From: Lutibacter sp. B2
GTDB taxonomy: Bacteria > Bacillota > Clostridia > Peptostreptococcales > Thermotaleaceae
Direction: 5' to 3'
Assembly (NCBI GenBank): GCA_015686845.1
Contig: JADPRS010000019.1
Location: 1-64,000, forward strand
Length of the DNA stretch: 64,000 bases
Made by a program: the position numbers and the translations under genes. Positions 1-8,458 of this stretch are shown here, in pieces. The notes under the pieces were generated by a model. That model ran no database searches. It was not told the origin of the DNA and saw nothing but the letters and a program-made list of their open reading frames with translations. Position 1 is the first letter of the stretch; every line of letters begins with the position of its first letter.

Positions 1-21
1 TTCAATTGCCTGTATTTTTTC

Positions 22-72
22 ATGTCATTATTTGATTAACTTAATGACATTGGCCGAACGGCTCTTTTTTTA
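22..72 (+). terminator. Terminator-like structure of an upstream transcript
   Basis: A 9-bp inverted repeat (22-30 with 42-50) is followed by a short GC-rich hairpin (GCCG-AA-CGGC, 53-62) and a run of T from 65. This looks like the end of a transcript entering from the left, but the gene it would end is outside the window. Confidence 0.4.
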
Positions 73-205
73 TTGTAACAAATTCGTAATTATTTGTAAT
101 ATACCTGTAATGGTATTTTATTCATGTTTTAGTATATAATGAGTTTAGTTCATAGGAAAACATATATATATATATTACACTTATGTTACAGAATACGAGA
201 AATTA

Positions 206-234
206 TTGACGATTGTAGAAATTATTAGTATAAT
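206..234 (+). promoter_or_regulatory. Sigma-A promoter of the S-layer-like gene
   Basis: TTGACG at 206-211 and TATAAT at 229-234 with a 17-bp spacer, close to consensus. Transcription would start near 241 and give a leader of about 130 nt. Confidence 0.75.
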
Positions 235-253
235 TGGTAATGTAATATGAGAG

Positions 254-304
254 CGTTATTCTTTGAAGTTATATTAATCCATAGTATGACTTCAAAGGAT
301 AATG
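254..304 (+). promoter_or_regulatory. Long 5'-UTR hairpin of the S-layer-like gene
   Basis: CTTTGAAGT near 261-269 pairs with ACTTCAAAG near 289-297. The stem extends on both sides with G-U pairs (TTATT with AATAA) to about 16 bp. There is no T-run after it, so it is not a terminator. Position in the leader of a probably very abundant mRNA suggests an mRNA-stabilising stem; that role is inference. Confidence 0.5.
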
Positions 305-369
305 ACCATAAGATTATATGGAGATATCCTTAAAATTAAAAAACTTAAAAATAAGAGGAGGAATTTATA

Positions 370-2568
370 ATGAAGAAAAAACTTTCATTATTATTGGTAC
401 TTTCAATGATGTTAACATTAGTGCCAATGAATGTATTTGCTACAAGTTCTAACCGAGTAGTTACTACTCATAAAGTAGATAACGAGGCAACATTTACAGC
501 AGAATTAAAAATTAAGGAAGAAGATCCAAATGAGTTCGCAAAAGATTCTGAGTTCAGTTTTGTAATGACTCTTGATAATGCTGAATTTTTAGACGCTAAC
601 GATGCTGATACTACACCAACAGTAACAGATTCAGTATATGTAGCAGGTGATGCTTTAAGTGTGAGTACAATTAGAGTTAATAGAGTTTCTGACACAGAAG
701 CAGAAGTAACTTATAAAAGAGCTGCTTATGCAACTAACACTGAAGCAACTTTAAATCTTTCTTTACCAGTTAAAGTAAAAGATAACGGTGAAGTAAAAGT
801 AAAAATTGATGCTGATGGAACACCAATCAGTTCTGGAGAATATACAATTGCGACTGCTTCTAAAGGTGGTACAATTACTACAATAGCGGACACAGTTGAC
901 TTCATGGATGATGAAGCAATCAAAACAATCAAAATTGAAGAAACAAGTGTAGCAGCACTTAAAGTTGGAGATAAAGTCAAAGTAAGATTACAAGATTCTG
1001 ATTTCAACTGGAAAGCAGGAAGCGTAACAGTTGAGTATGCTGGAGGATTTACTACAGATACTCAAACAGTAACATTAGCTTCTGATAGTAGAGATTTTGA
1101 ATTTGAAGTAGATAGAGCGAGTACTTCATCAAGAGGAAGAATTTACATCAAAGGATTAGTTGTAACTTGTGATGATGATGATAAATATGGTGAAGTAAAA
1201 GTAAAAATTTCTGGTTCGAATGTAAGTGATGAAACAATCGTAGTTGGAGAAAGAGTAGACTATGGTGTAAGCTTTAAAGCAGATGCAGATGATGATATGG
1301 CAGAATTATTTGCTGGTAGATATGAAACAGGTCTTAGCATAGCTAATCCTGAAACTAGCTTTACAACTGATGAGGGTACTACTGAAGATGACTATGAATT
1401 AGTAACATTAAAAATCAAAGAAAATGTAGAAAATGCTTGGTTAGATGCACCTAGAAAAGCTGAGATTGAATTCCCATCTTGGGTAAAAGTAATTGGTGTG
1501 GATCTTGATACAGACTCTAAACTAAGCTTTGAAATTGATGACAAAAAAGATAGAAACGTTGTAGAAGTAACAAGAAATGCTTCTGGTAAAATTGATGAAG
1601 ACGTAACTTTCTATGTATCTTCAAAAGCAGATGAAAAAGGTGATGTTGAAGTAAAAATATCTGGTAGAGCACTTCCAAACGAAACAAAAGTAGTGTTAGG
1701 AAAAGTGTTAGCTCCAGTAGAAATGAAAACAGAGCCAACAAACTTAAAATTAGGTGTTCAAGATCAAGAAATTGGTAAGATTACACTTACAGAAACAAAA
1801 GCAGAAGCATTTAAAGAAGATAAAGTAGTTCTTGCTTTAGATAGTGACTTTGAATGGAATGATACTCCAAAAGTAAAAGTAGTTAAAGGTGACATTGAGA
1901 TTGATGAAGATAGTATAGATACAAGTGATAATGAATTAACTTTCAAAATCAAAGGTGAAAGTACTGAAGCATCTGTAATCGAAATTACTGGAGGAACTGT
2001 AGATCTTAAGAGATACCTTCCAGAAGGTGACTATGAAGTAAAACTTAAAGGTGCGGCATTAGTACAAAATGATACTAATGTTGTAAATTCAAATGATGAC
2101 GAATTAGATGGTACATTTGATAAAGACAGAGTTGCTAAAGTTCTTATAGCTAGAGTAATCACTCCAGCTGATGCTAATACTAAAGCTGGTGTAGAAGTAA
2201 AAATGCAACTTGGTAACACTGAAATGCAAGTTGGAGAGAACGTAGTAGCATTAGATGTTGCTCCATATGCTGATGTAAACAATAGAACAATGCTTCCATT
2301 AAGAGCTTTATTAAACGCTCTAGGAGTAGAAGATCAAAATATCATGTGGAATCAAGCAGATACTTCTGTAACTGTATTCAAAGGTGACAGAGTAATCAAA
2401 GTAAAAGTTGGAGAAGCACAATATACTGTAAATGGTGTAGCAGTTCCAATGGATACTGTTGCTGTAAACAAAGATGGAAGAGTAATGCTTCCAGTAAGAG
2501 CAATGGCTCAAGCTGTAGGAACACAAGTAGAGTGGGACGCAGCTACTAGAACTGTAACTCTTAAGTAA
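370..2568 (+). CDS. Secreted S-layer-like protein with C-terminal stalk (copper amine oxidase-like) domain
   Basis: 732 aa, with a strong AGGAGG site 8 bases before the ATG. An N-terminal signal peptide (MKKKLSLLLVLSMM, cleavage near ATS at about 25) is followed by an acidic beta-rich body with degenerate repeats: 'KVGDKVKVRLQDSDFNW' near 195-215 resembles 'KEDKVVLALDSDFEWND' near 485-500, and 'GEVKVKISG' recurs. The last 110 residues hold two copies of the stalk motif (NRTMLPLRALLNALG and GRVMLPVRAMAQAVG followed by VEWDAATRTVTL). No SLH domain is present. The consensus promoter, leader hairpin and strong ribosome site suggest high expression. An S-layer or main surface protein is the best guess; the copper amine oxidase-like name refers to a structural domain and no catalytic part is present. 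Confidence 0.75.
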   Translation: MKKKLSLLLVLSMMLTLVPMNVFATSSNRVVTTHKVDNEATFTAELKIKEEDPNEFAKDSEFSFVMTLDNAEFLDANDADTTPTVTDSVYVAGDALSVSTIRVNRVSDTEAEVTYKRAAYATNTEATLNLSLPVKVKDNGEVKVKIDADGTPISSGEYTIATASKGGTITTIADTVDFMDDEAIKTIKIEETSVAALKVGDKVKVRLQDSDFNWKAGSVTVEYAGGFTTDTQTVTLASDSRDFEFEVDRASTSSRGRIYIKGLVVTCDDDDKYGEVKVKISGSNVSDETIVVGERVDYGVSFKADADDDMAELFAGRYETGLSIANPETSFTTDEGTTEDDYELVTLKIKENVENAWLDAPRKAEIEFPSWVKVIGVDLDTDSKLSFEIDDKKDRNVVEVTRNASGKIDEDVTFYVSSKADEKGDVEVKISGRALPNETKVVLGKVLAPVEMKTEPTNLKLGVQDQEIGKITLTETKAEAFKEDKVVLALDSDFEWNDTPKVKVVKGDIEIDEDSIDTSDNELTFKIKGESTEASVIEITGGTVDLKRYLPEGDYEVKLKGAALVQNDTNVVNSNDDELDGTFDKDRVAKVLIARVITPADANTKAGVEVKMQLGNTEMQVGENVVALDVAPYADVNNRTMLPLRALLNALGVEDQNIMWNQADTSVTVFKGDRVIKVKVGEAQYTVNGVAVPMDTVAVNKDGRVMLPVRAMAQAVGTQVEWDAATRTVTLK

Positions 2569-2580
2569 TTCAAATAAAAA

Positions 2581-2607
2581 AGACTCTCGATGGAGAGTCT
2601 TTTTTTA
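2581..2607 (+). terminator. Rho-independent terminator
   Basis: AGACTCTC (2581-2588), loop GATG, GAGAGTCT (2593-2600), then seven T. It ends the S-layer-like gene as a single-gene unit. Confidence 0.9.
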
Positions 2608-2682
2608 AATTAAAAAAGGAATATTTAAGTTTAGAGTAGAATATAATAACTCAAACATATATTGAGGGAGGAATGTACTATT

Positions 2683-3393
2683 ATGAAGAATAAAAGATTT
2701 AAAAAGTTATTAGCAGTGGGTTTGTTGATTGGAATAATGAGTGTGTTTACCATATCTTATGGTGAAACGACGAATCTTATTAGCGTCTGGGTACAAAATA
2801 ATATAAAATTTGAGTTTAATGGAGTAGAAAAGAATTTTCCAGATGAGTACAAGGTATTGACTTATAAAGGTATAACATATGTACCAATGAATTACATATG
2901 CCAAAATTTAGATGCAAAGCTAGATTGGGAAGAATCTACGAATATGGTTCGTATAACTACAGAAAGACAAAATGAAATAGAAAAAATAATCGAAGAAAAT
3001 GAAAAGGTTGCTAAGACATATGAAAAGTTGCCTATTATGAAACTTAAAGATAATATATTAATAAACATAAGTTCTATTTCAATTGATTCTAATGAAACAT
3101 CTGTATACTTGAAAATAGAAAATAAAGGAAAAATCCCTGTGCAATTAATTCAAAAAGAATGTAAAATAATAAGTGATGGGAAAGCATATGCATTCAACAA
3201 AAAAGATAATAAATATAATATGAATTGGTATGAAGATATCAGAGAAGATAAGAATATAGCTGATAGAATTATATTACCTAAAGTTCCTAACAATAAAGAT
3301 ATGACCCTATATTTAAAAATACTGAAAAATAATATAGATCAAGAAATAGAAGAAGTGGAGTTTAATATAAAAGCTATTGATTCATCTAAATAG
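2683..3393 (+). CDS. Secreted protein with one stalk (copper amine oxidase-like) domain
   Basis: 236 aa from the ATG at 2683. An in-frame TTG at 2662 is rejected because the GGGAGG ribosome site at 2666-2671 lies downstream of it. Signal peptide MKNKRFKKLLAVGLLIG with cleavage near residue 25. Residues about 35-90 are one stalk-like unit (GITYVPMNYICQNLDAKLDWEE...MVRI). After a charged linker comes a C-terminal beta-rich domain of about 110 aa that I do not recognise; it has the look of an extracellular immunoglobulin-like (DUF4352-type) fold. Monocistronic between two terminators. Function unknown. Confidence 0.7.
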   Translation: MKNKRFKKLLAVGLLIGIMSVFTISYGETTNLISVWVQNNIKFEFNGVEKNFPDEYKVLTYKGITYVPMNYICQNLDAKLDWEESTNMVRITTERQNEIEKIIEENEKVAKTYEKLPIMKLKDNILINISSISIDSNETSVYLKIENKGKIPVQLIQKECKIISDGKAYAFNKKDNKYNMNWYEDIREDKNIADRIILPKVPNNKDMTLYLKILKNNIDQEIEEVEFNIKAIDSSK

Positions 3394-3410
3394 ATGAATC
3401 AATAGCTTTT
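3370..3410 (+). terminator. Terminator hairpin overlapping the stop codon
   Basis: A perfect inverted repeat of about 19 bp (3370-3388 with 3391-3410) and an AA loop. The TAG stop at 3391-3393 lies inside the stem. Only four T follow, so termination may be partial. Confidence 0.65.
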
Positions 3411-3527
3411 ATATTACTTTTTGATTACATTTATCAAAATTAAAAGGAATTTGGACCAATATATAGAATACTAAACAAGATGCGAAAATCAGCAATAGAT
3501 GTAGATAAAAGGAGGAAATAAACCACA

Positions 3528-5639
3528 ATGAAGAAAAAAATAAGTTTTGCGCTTGTTGCCGTAGTGACTGTAATGAGTACAATCAGTAGTTTTGCAGCCA
3601 TAACATTCTCGGATGTTTCTAGCAGCCATTGGGCAAAATCGTATATTACAAAGATGGCAGATAAAAAAATCATCACAGGATATTTTGATAATCAAACCTT
3701 AAGAGCTACTTTTAAACCAGATAAAAGCGTGACATATATAGAAGCTATGAAAATGATTTATAATACATTAAAAGAATCAAATAAGCTAAAAGCTACGAAT
3801 GGCTTAGTGAACAAATATCATTCAACACTGACTACAAATAAGATTCCAACCTGGGCTCAAGATGCAGTAGCTTATGGACTAGAGTATAATATTATACACT
3901 CAGATGAAGTAAAGATGTTTGTAAAAAATGAACAAGCAACGTATGCAAAAAAAGTATATGTAGCTGTTTTTATAGGAAAAGCATTAGACATGAGAGACCA
4001 AATAGATCCCCTTCCGATACTTAACTTTGTAGATGCAGAAACGATCGTAAGTGGAGCGATGCCTTATGTAGATTTATTAGAAAAGAAAGAAATCGTTGGA
4101 GGGAACAAACAAAATGAATTTGAGCCAAAAAGTATTATCAATAGATCTGTAATGGCAACTATGTGTTCAAAGACTTATGATTTGTTGATGAATCAGTCAT
4201 CTGCTAGAACACCATCTAAACCTGAAGTATCTAGCAATGTAGAAGGAACAATAGACTATGTGTCTACAGATACAAAAATGATTGTTGTAAAAGATACAAA
4301 AGGAGATACAAAACCGTATACGTTAAAAGCTACATATATTAAAAAAGATGGAAAGTATATAGAGTTGAGTGATTTGAAGAAAGACGATCATGTAAAATTA
4401 ATCCTTAATAACAATGGAGAAGTACAAGGAATAGAAGTAAATAAAAATACTATACCATCTGATGGAATAAGTCCTATTGCTAGTGATGAAAAAATCATTG
4501 ATTATATTTCAGAAGATACAAAAATGATTGTTGTAAAGGATGGAAATGGCGATACCCAAGTCTACAATTTAAAGAATGTACGTATCAGAGAAGATGAAAA
4601 ATCAAGAGACATAGATGACTTGCACAAAGGAGATGGGATAAAATTACACTTTGATGATGAAAAAAATCTCTCGTGGATAGAAATAAGTACATCTTCTACA
4701 ACTTGGATCGGAAAGATTATGGATATTTCTAATCATGGAGATTATTATCTTATGACAATCAGAAATAAGGATAATTTAATACTAAAAAAAGAATTAAAAA
4801 TTTATGATAGCACAGAAATACAATGTAATAAAAAGGAGGTATCTGTAACAAGACTTACTGAAGGAGAAGAAGTACAAGTAAAATTCATTGGAAATAGAGC
4901 AATGAATATTTACTTAAGGGAAGAAGAAAAAATATATGATGGAATACTAGAATCCTCTGTTATTTTTAGAGAGTACCCCATATTAAAGATTAAGACAAAT
5001 AACAATGAAGTACTAGAATTTGAGATAGATGAAGATGTAAAAGTATATAGAGATAGACATAAAGGAGATTTGGCTGATTTAAGAGAAGGAGATATTGCTA
5101 CTATAACGGTAGAGTATGACAAAGTAGTTAATATATTAGCTGCTAGTAGAGAAAAAAGAACAAAGGATGAAGGTACGATTAAGCAAATCATTATAGGGGA
5201 TCCAACAAAAATTGTGATTGAAACCGATAATAAACAAACTCGTACTTATGAAGTAGCCGATGATGTAGATGTAGATATTAATGACGAAGATGGTGACAAA
5301 AAAATTACTGATTTAAAGGTAAATTATGAGGTGGAATTAATAATTGAAGATAATGTAGTGACAGACATAGAAGCGGAAGGATATACAAGTAAAAATACGA
5401 TTAGTGGAGAAATTTCGAAAGTATACTCAGATATTGATTATATAGTCGTTAAATACTATGATAAAGAAAAGAATGAGTATATATCAAGAACTGTTACAAA
5501 GAAATCTAGTACAAAAATTTATTCTGCATCAGGAGAGAGCATTGGATTTGGATATCTTCATAAAAAAGATACTGTTTTTATATCTGGAAATTACAATAAT
5601 GATATGTTTGTTGCAGATAAAATTATTCAATTAAATTAA
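3528..5639 (+). CDS. S-layer homology (SLH) domain protein with tandem beta repeats
   Basis: 703 aa. AAAAGGAGG at 3507-3515 precedes the ATG at 3528. Signal peptide to about residue 24 (SSFAA), then three SLH units: about 26-80 (ITFSDVSSSHWAKSYI), 95-150 (IPTWAQDAVAYGLEYNII) and 165-222 (FVDAETIVSGAMPYVDLL). The remaining 470 aa is a string of about six or seven units of 65-75 aa; the first two are clearest, both containing 'DTKMIVVKD' and a late 'L.KGD..KL' strand. SLH units anchor proteins to secondary cell-wall polymers, so this is a wall-bound surface protein. The repeat type is not one I can name. Single-gene unit followed by a terminator. Confidence 0.85.
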   Translation: MKKKISFALVAVVTVMSTISSFAAITFSDVSSSHWAKSYITKMADKKIITGYFDNQTLRATFKPDKSVTYIEAMKMIYNTLKESNKLKATNGLVNKYHSTLTTNKIPTWAQDAVAYGLEYNIIHSDEVKMFVKNEQATYAKKVYVAVFIGKALDMRDQIDPLPILNFVDAETIVSGAMPYVDLLEKKEIVGGNKQNEFEPKSIINRSVMATMCSKTYDLLMNQSSARTPSKPEVSSNVEGTIDYVSTDTKMIVVKDTKGDTKPYTLKATYIKKDGKYIELSDLKKDDHVKLILNNNGEVQGIEVNKNTIPSDGISPIASDEKIIDYISEDTKMIVVKDGNGDTQVYNLKNVRIREDEKSRDIDDLHKGDGIKLHFDDEKNLSWIEISTSSTTWIGKIMDISNHGDYYLMTIRNKDNLILKKELKIYDSTEIQCNKKEVSVTRLTEGEEVQVKFIGNRAMNIYLREEEKIYDGILESSVIFREYPILKIKTNNNEVLEFEIDEDVKVYRDRHKGDLADLREGDIATITVEYDKVVNILAASREKRTKDEGTIKQIIIGDPTKIVIETDNKQTRTYEVADDVDVDINDEDGDKKITDLKVNYEVELIIEDNVVTDIEAEGYTSKNTISGEISKVYSDIDYIVVKYYDKEKNEYISRTVTKKSSTKIYSASGESIGFGYLHKKDTVFISGNYNNDMFVADKIIQLN

Positions 5640-5643
5640 AATG

Positions 5644-5685
5644 TAAAGCACGATGTAAGTGTAAATAGTTACATTGTGCTTTATT
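5644..5685 (+). terminator. Terminator hairpin
   Basis: AAAGCACGATGTAA near 5645-5658 pairs with TTACATTGTGCTTT at 5669-5682, with one G-T pair. Few T follow. Confidence 0.65.
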
Positions 5686-5730
5686 ATGTTAGTGATGATA
5701 TAAAGACAAATGCTTGTAATGTCAGAAGAT

Positions 5731-5759
5731 TTGAAGTAATATAAAAACGTAGCTATAAT
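5731..5759 (+). promoter_or_regulatory. Sigma-A promoter
   Basis: TTGAAG (5731-5736), 17-bp spacer, TATAAT (5754-5759), 61 bp before the GTG start at 5821. Confidence 0.7.
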
Positions 5760-5820
5760 ATATTACTATTATGAGTATTTTAATAAATTAAGCTAAATTT
5801 TATGAAAGGAAGTGTTTTGT

Positions 5821-6594
5821 GTGAGAAAAGTAATAATTGGCTTGGTGTTGGGAATTGTAATTTCATTTAGCTTTGTAAATGCAGATACAATAGTGAAAAA
5901 TATTTCTGTGAATTATGGTATGGTGAAGAAAATTGTAATAGATGGTGAAGATAAAACACCTATTGACAAAAAGCCTTTTGTATATGAAGGAACTACATAT
6001 GTGCCATTAAGATATATTAGTGGAAATTTAGGGAAAAAAGTTACTTGGGATGATCAAACAGGTACAATCTATTTGGGAGAAGTGCCACAAGTACCTGGAA
6101 CTGATCAAGAGACATATTTAACAGATAAAAAAATTGATTATTATTCTAATGTATATCTTTACAGAATGGACAACAGTACAAGTAAATCATTAAATATGGA
6201 TAATGATGCTGGTTTTGATTATGCATATGATTTTACGATGACATTAATGATGGATCCTATTACGGAAAAAATAAAAAAATTTAATAAAGGTATGTCTATA
6301 AAAGCCTATGATGATGATTCAAGGTTGATTTATAAGTTAGACGGAAAATATAATAAATTAACAGGTTTAGTTGGATTTGATTATAATTTAAATAAAGAAA
6401 TAGATGAAAACTATATTGTGAAATTCATTGTAGATGGTGATATAAAACAAGAAATAGAACTTAAGAAAAGTAAATATCCTCAACATATAGATATAGAACT
6501 GACGAAGGCTAAGACATTAGAAATTGAATTTAAAAGACCACAAGGAAATGAAAGCGAACCATTCATTAATTTGGTAGATATGATAATAAACTAA
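5821..6594 (+). CDS. Secreted stalk-domain protein with NPCBM-like C-terminal domain
   Basis: 257 aa. The GTG at 5821 is chosen over an in-frame GTG at 5812 because AAAGGAAG (5805-5812) is correctly spaced only for the later one. Signal peptide MRKVIIGLVLGIVISFSF with cleavage near NAD. Residues about 30-85 form a single stalk-like unit (GTTYVPLRYISGNLGKKVTWDD). Residues about 100-257 resemble the NPCBM carbohydrate-binding fold (YKLDGKYNKLTGLVGFDY, then strands with regular acidic turns). A cell-surface glycan-binding protein is plausible. The NPCBM assignment is from motif memory only. Confidence 0.65.
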   Translation: MRKVIIGLVLGIVISFSFVNADTIVKNISVNYGMVKKIVIDGEDKTPIDKKPFVYEGTTYVPLRYISGNLGKKVTWDDQTGTIYLGEVPQVPGTDQETYLTDKKIDYYSNVYLYRMDNSTSKSLNMDNDAGFDYAYDFTMTLMMDPITEKIKKFNKGMSIKAYDDDSRLIYKLDGKYNKLTGLVGFDYNLNKEIDENYIVKFIVDGDIKQEIELKKSKYPQHIDIELTKAKTLEIEFKRPQGNESEPFINLVDMIIN

Positions 6595-6608
6595 TGACAG
6601 AAGAGCGA

Positions 6609-6637
6609 TTGAAATGATATAAGAGCAGTGATATAAT
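6609..6637 (+). promoter_or_regulatory. Sigma-A promoter of the first TolC-like gene
   Basis: TTGAAA (6609-6614), 17-bp spacer, TATAAT (6632-6637). The GTGATATAAT core is also found in the promoter of the paralogue at 8379-8407. Confidence 0.75.
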
Positions 6638-6704
6638 GAACACACAAATAAAACAGAATGTAGACGTAAAATGACTATTCTGCTAATAGAAAGGAAGTAC
6701 TTAT

Positions 6705-8288
6705 ATGTATAAAAAGTCAAAGAAAATGATTTGTATGCTTTCAATCGTAGCAATACTCTCTTGTAACACTGCATTTGCAATGGAAGTAATCAAACTTCCG
6801 AGTGAAATGATGGAAACTGAGATAGAAAATATAGAGTTTATGATTGGAGAGTCAAGTTATAAAATAGGAAATATAGAAAAAGAAATGGAAGTAGCCCCTT
6901 ATGTAAAAAATGAAATTCCAATGCTTTCTATGATGAAGGTATTAGAAATAATGGGCATTAGCAGGGAACGTGTTGATTGGAAACCAGAAACAAAGACAGT
7001 TATGATTTTTGAAGACAAGAACATAATACAAATAGCGGTAGGTAAAGCTACTTTAGCAGTTGGCGGAAATAAAATGGTTATGAACACAACACCGGAAATT
7101 AAAGATGGGAATATGATGATTCCTATAGATTTTGTAGAAAAAGTTTTCGGTAAAAAAGTGAGCTTTAATAGTATTACAAATAAAATTACCATTCCTATGA
7201 AAAAACAGATTAATAAAGACGAAAATATGGTTACATGGGATTATACATATGAAGATATGTTTAAAAAGGCAGTAGACCATAGCAGGGATTTAAAATCTGC
7301 TAACATGGATGTTGAACGTAGGGATGCTATAAAAGATGATGCGAAGGATGATACAGACTATATTCCAACTAGATATGGAAGTGATTCGAGGTATCTTCCA
7401 GGAAATACAGCTTATTTAAAATATAAGAAAAATGACTTTGAATATGAGCTATCAAAAAAGAAAGTAGAAATGATTAAAGATAAAATTGAGTATGATGTGA
7501 AAAATGCTTACTATGGAGTATTAAAAGGTGAAGACAATGAAAAACTAGCAAAGTTGGCTATGGATTTGACGAAGGAGAAAGCTTATCTTACAGATTTGAA
7601 TTACCAAGAGGGATTTGCTAGTGAGATTGAAAATAATCAATCCAAGAGAGCTTATGAAGAAACAAAGAAACAATATGATTTAGCCGTTAAAGAACGAGAA
7701 AAAGCCTATGAAAAACTAAATGATTTAGTAAGATTAGAGGCAAAGGAGAGATATGTTTTAAAAGATGAAGTAATTTTTGAAGATCATATTGAAGAAAATA
7801 TAGATTATCATATTACAACAGTTACTTCAAAGAGTACGGAAATATGGGCATTAAATGAAATCGCAAAGTTAAAGGATTTAAGTGTTGATTTGTATGTATT
7901 TAATTTGCCAGTAGATCTTAAATGGAGTTTTGATATGGCGCCTTATGAAGCAAAGGAAATAGATGCTAAAATGGCAACGGTTGAATTAGGGAAGGTAAAG
8001 CAACAGTACAATCAAGGGCTAAGAGAACTACATACATCATTAAATCAATTAAAAGACCAATATGAAAAAAGCAAGATTGAATATGAAAAAGGGAAAGATG
8101 ATTTGAAGATGGCAAAGATTAATGTAGCAGTTGGAAATGAATTGCCTATTATGGAGAAAAAAGCAATACTTCGGCTGGAAAATACAAAAAAACAATTAAG
8201 AGAAACGATGATGGATTACAATAAAGGGGCAATGGTATATAATAAGCCTTGGATTAAATCAGCTTCAAAAGAAGAAAAAAAGAGTTAA
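6705..8288 (+). CDS. Stalk domain plus TolC-like coiled-coil protein
   Basis: 527 aa. AAAGGAAG precedes the ATG at 6705. Signal peptide MYKKSKKMICMLSIVAILSC..AFA. Residues about 40-165 form a stalk (copper amine oxidase-like) domain. Residues about 175-515 show two copies of a long helical hairpin pattern typical of the outer membrane efflux (TolC) family: 'YDVKNAYYGVLKGEDNEKLA' and later 'LHTSLNQLKDQYEKSKIEYE'. The family is best known from Gram-negative efflux ducts; in a Clostridia the role is unclear. It is followed by a shorter paralogue (8459-9634), which shares the DYTYE start of the TolC-like part and the closing YNKPWI. Monocistronic. Confidence 0.75.
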   Translation: MYKKSKKMICMLSIVAILSCNTAFAMEVIKLPSEMMETEIENIEFMIGESSYKIGNIEKEMEVAPYVKNEIPMLSMMKVLEIMGISRERVDWKPETKTVMIFEDKNIIQIAVGKATLAVGGNKMVMNTTPEIKDGNMMIPIDFVEKVFGKKVSFNSITNKITIPMKKQINKDENMVTWDYTYEDMFKKAVDHSRDLKSANMDVERRDAIKDDAKDDTDYIPTRYGSDSRYLPGNTAYLKYKKNDFEYELSKKKVEMIKDKIEYDVKNAYYGVLKGEDNEKLAKLAMDLTKEKAYLTDLNYQEGFASEIENNQSKRAYEETKKQYDLAVKEREKAYEKLNDLVRLEAKERYVLKDEVIFEDHIEENIDYHITTVTSKSTEIWALNEIAKLKDLSVDLYVFNLPVDLKWSFDMAPYEAKEIDAKMATVELGKVKQQYNQGLRELHTSLNQLKDQYEKSKIEYEKGKDDLKMAKINVAVGNELPIMEKKAILRLENTKKQLRETMMDYNKGAMVYNKPWIKSASKEEKKS

Positions 8289-8296
8289 TATATATT

Positions 8297-8330
8297 TAAG
8301 GTAAAGGAAAAAATCCTTTACCTTATTTTT
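8297..8330 (+). terminator. Rho-independent terminator
   Basis: TAAGGTAAAGGA (8297-8308), A5 loop, TCCTTTACCTTA (8314-8325), then T5. Confidence 0.88.
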
Positions 8331-8378
8331 GTCATTGAAATGAAATATTAATAAATTATTAAGAATGTGCATATAACA

Positions 8379-8407
8379 TTGAATGCCTAAAAAGTGAGTG
8401 ATATAAT
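8379..8407 (+). promoter_or_regulatory. Sigma-A promoter of the second TolC-like gene
   Basis: TTGAAT (8379-8384), 17-bp spacer, TATAAT (8402-8407). Confidence 0.75.
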
Positions 8408-8458
8408 AAATCACATAAAATAAAATTTGCATATAATCATAAAGAGAGGAAGTTGTAT

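Larger units (their letters stand above)
1..369. other. Intergenic region before the S-layer-like gene
   Basis: No gene is visible in these 369 bases. They hold the terminator-like structure at 22-72, an AT-rich stretch with a second TATAAT-like hexamer at 135-140, a consensus promoter at 206-234, a long hairpin at 254-304 and the AGGAGG ribosome site at 356-361. The transcript leader from the promoter would be about 130 nt. Confidence 0.6.
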
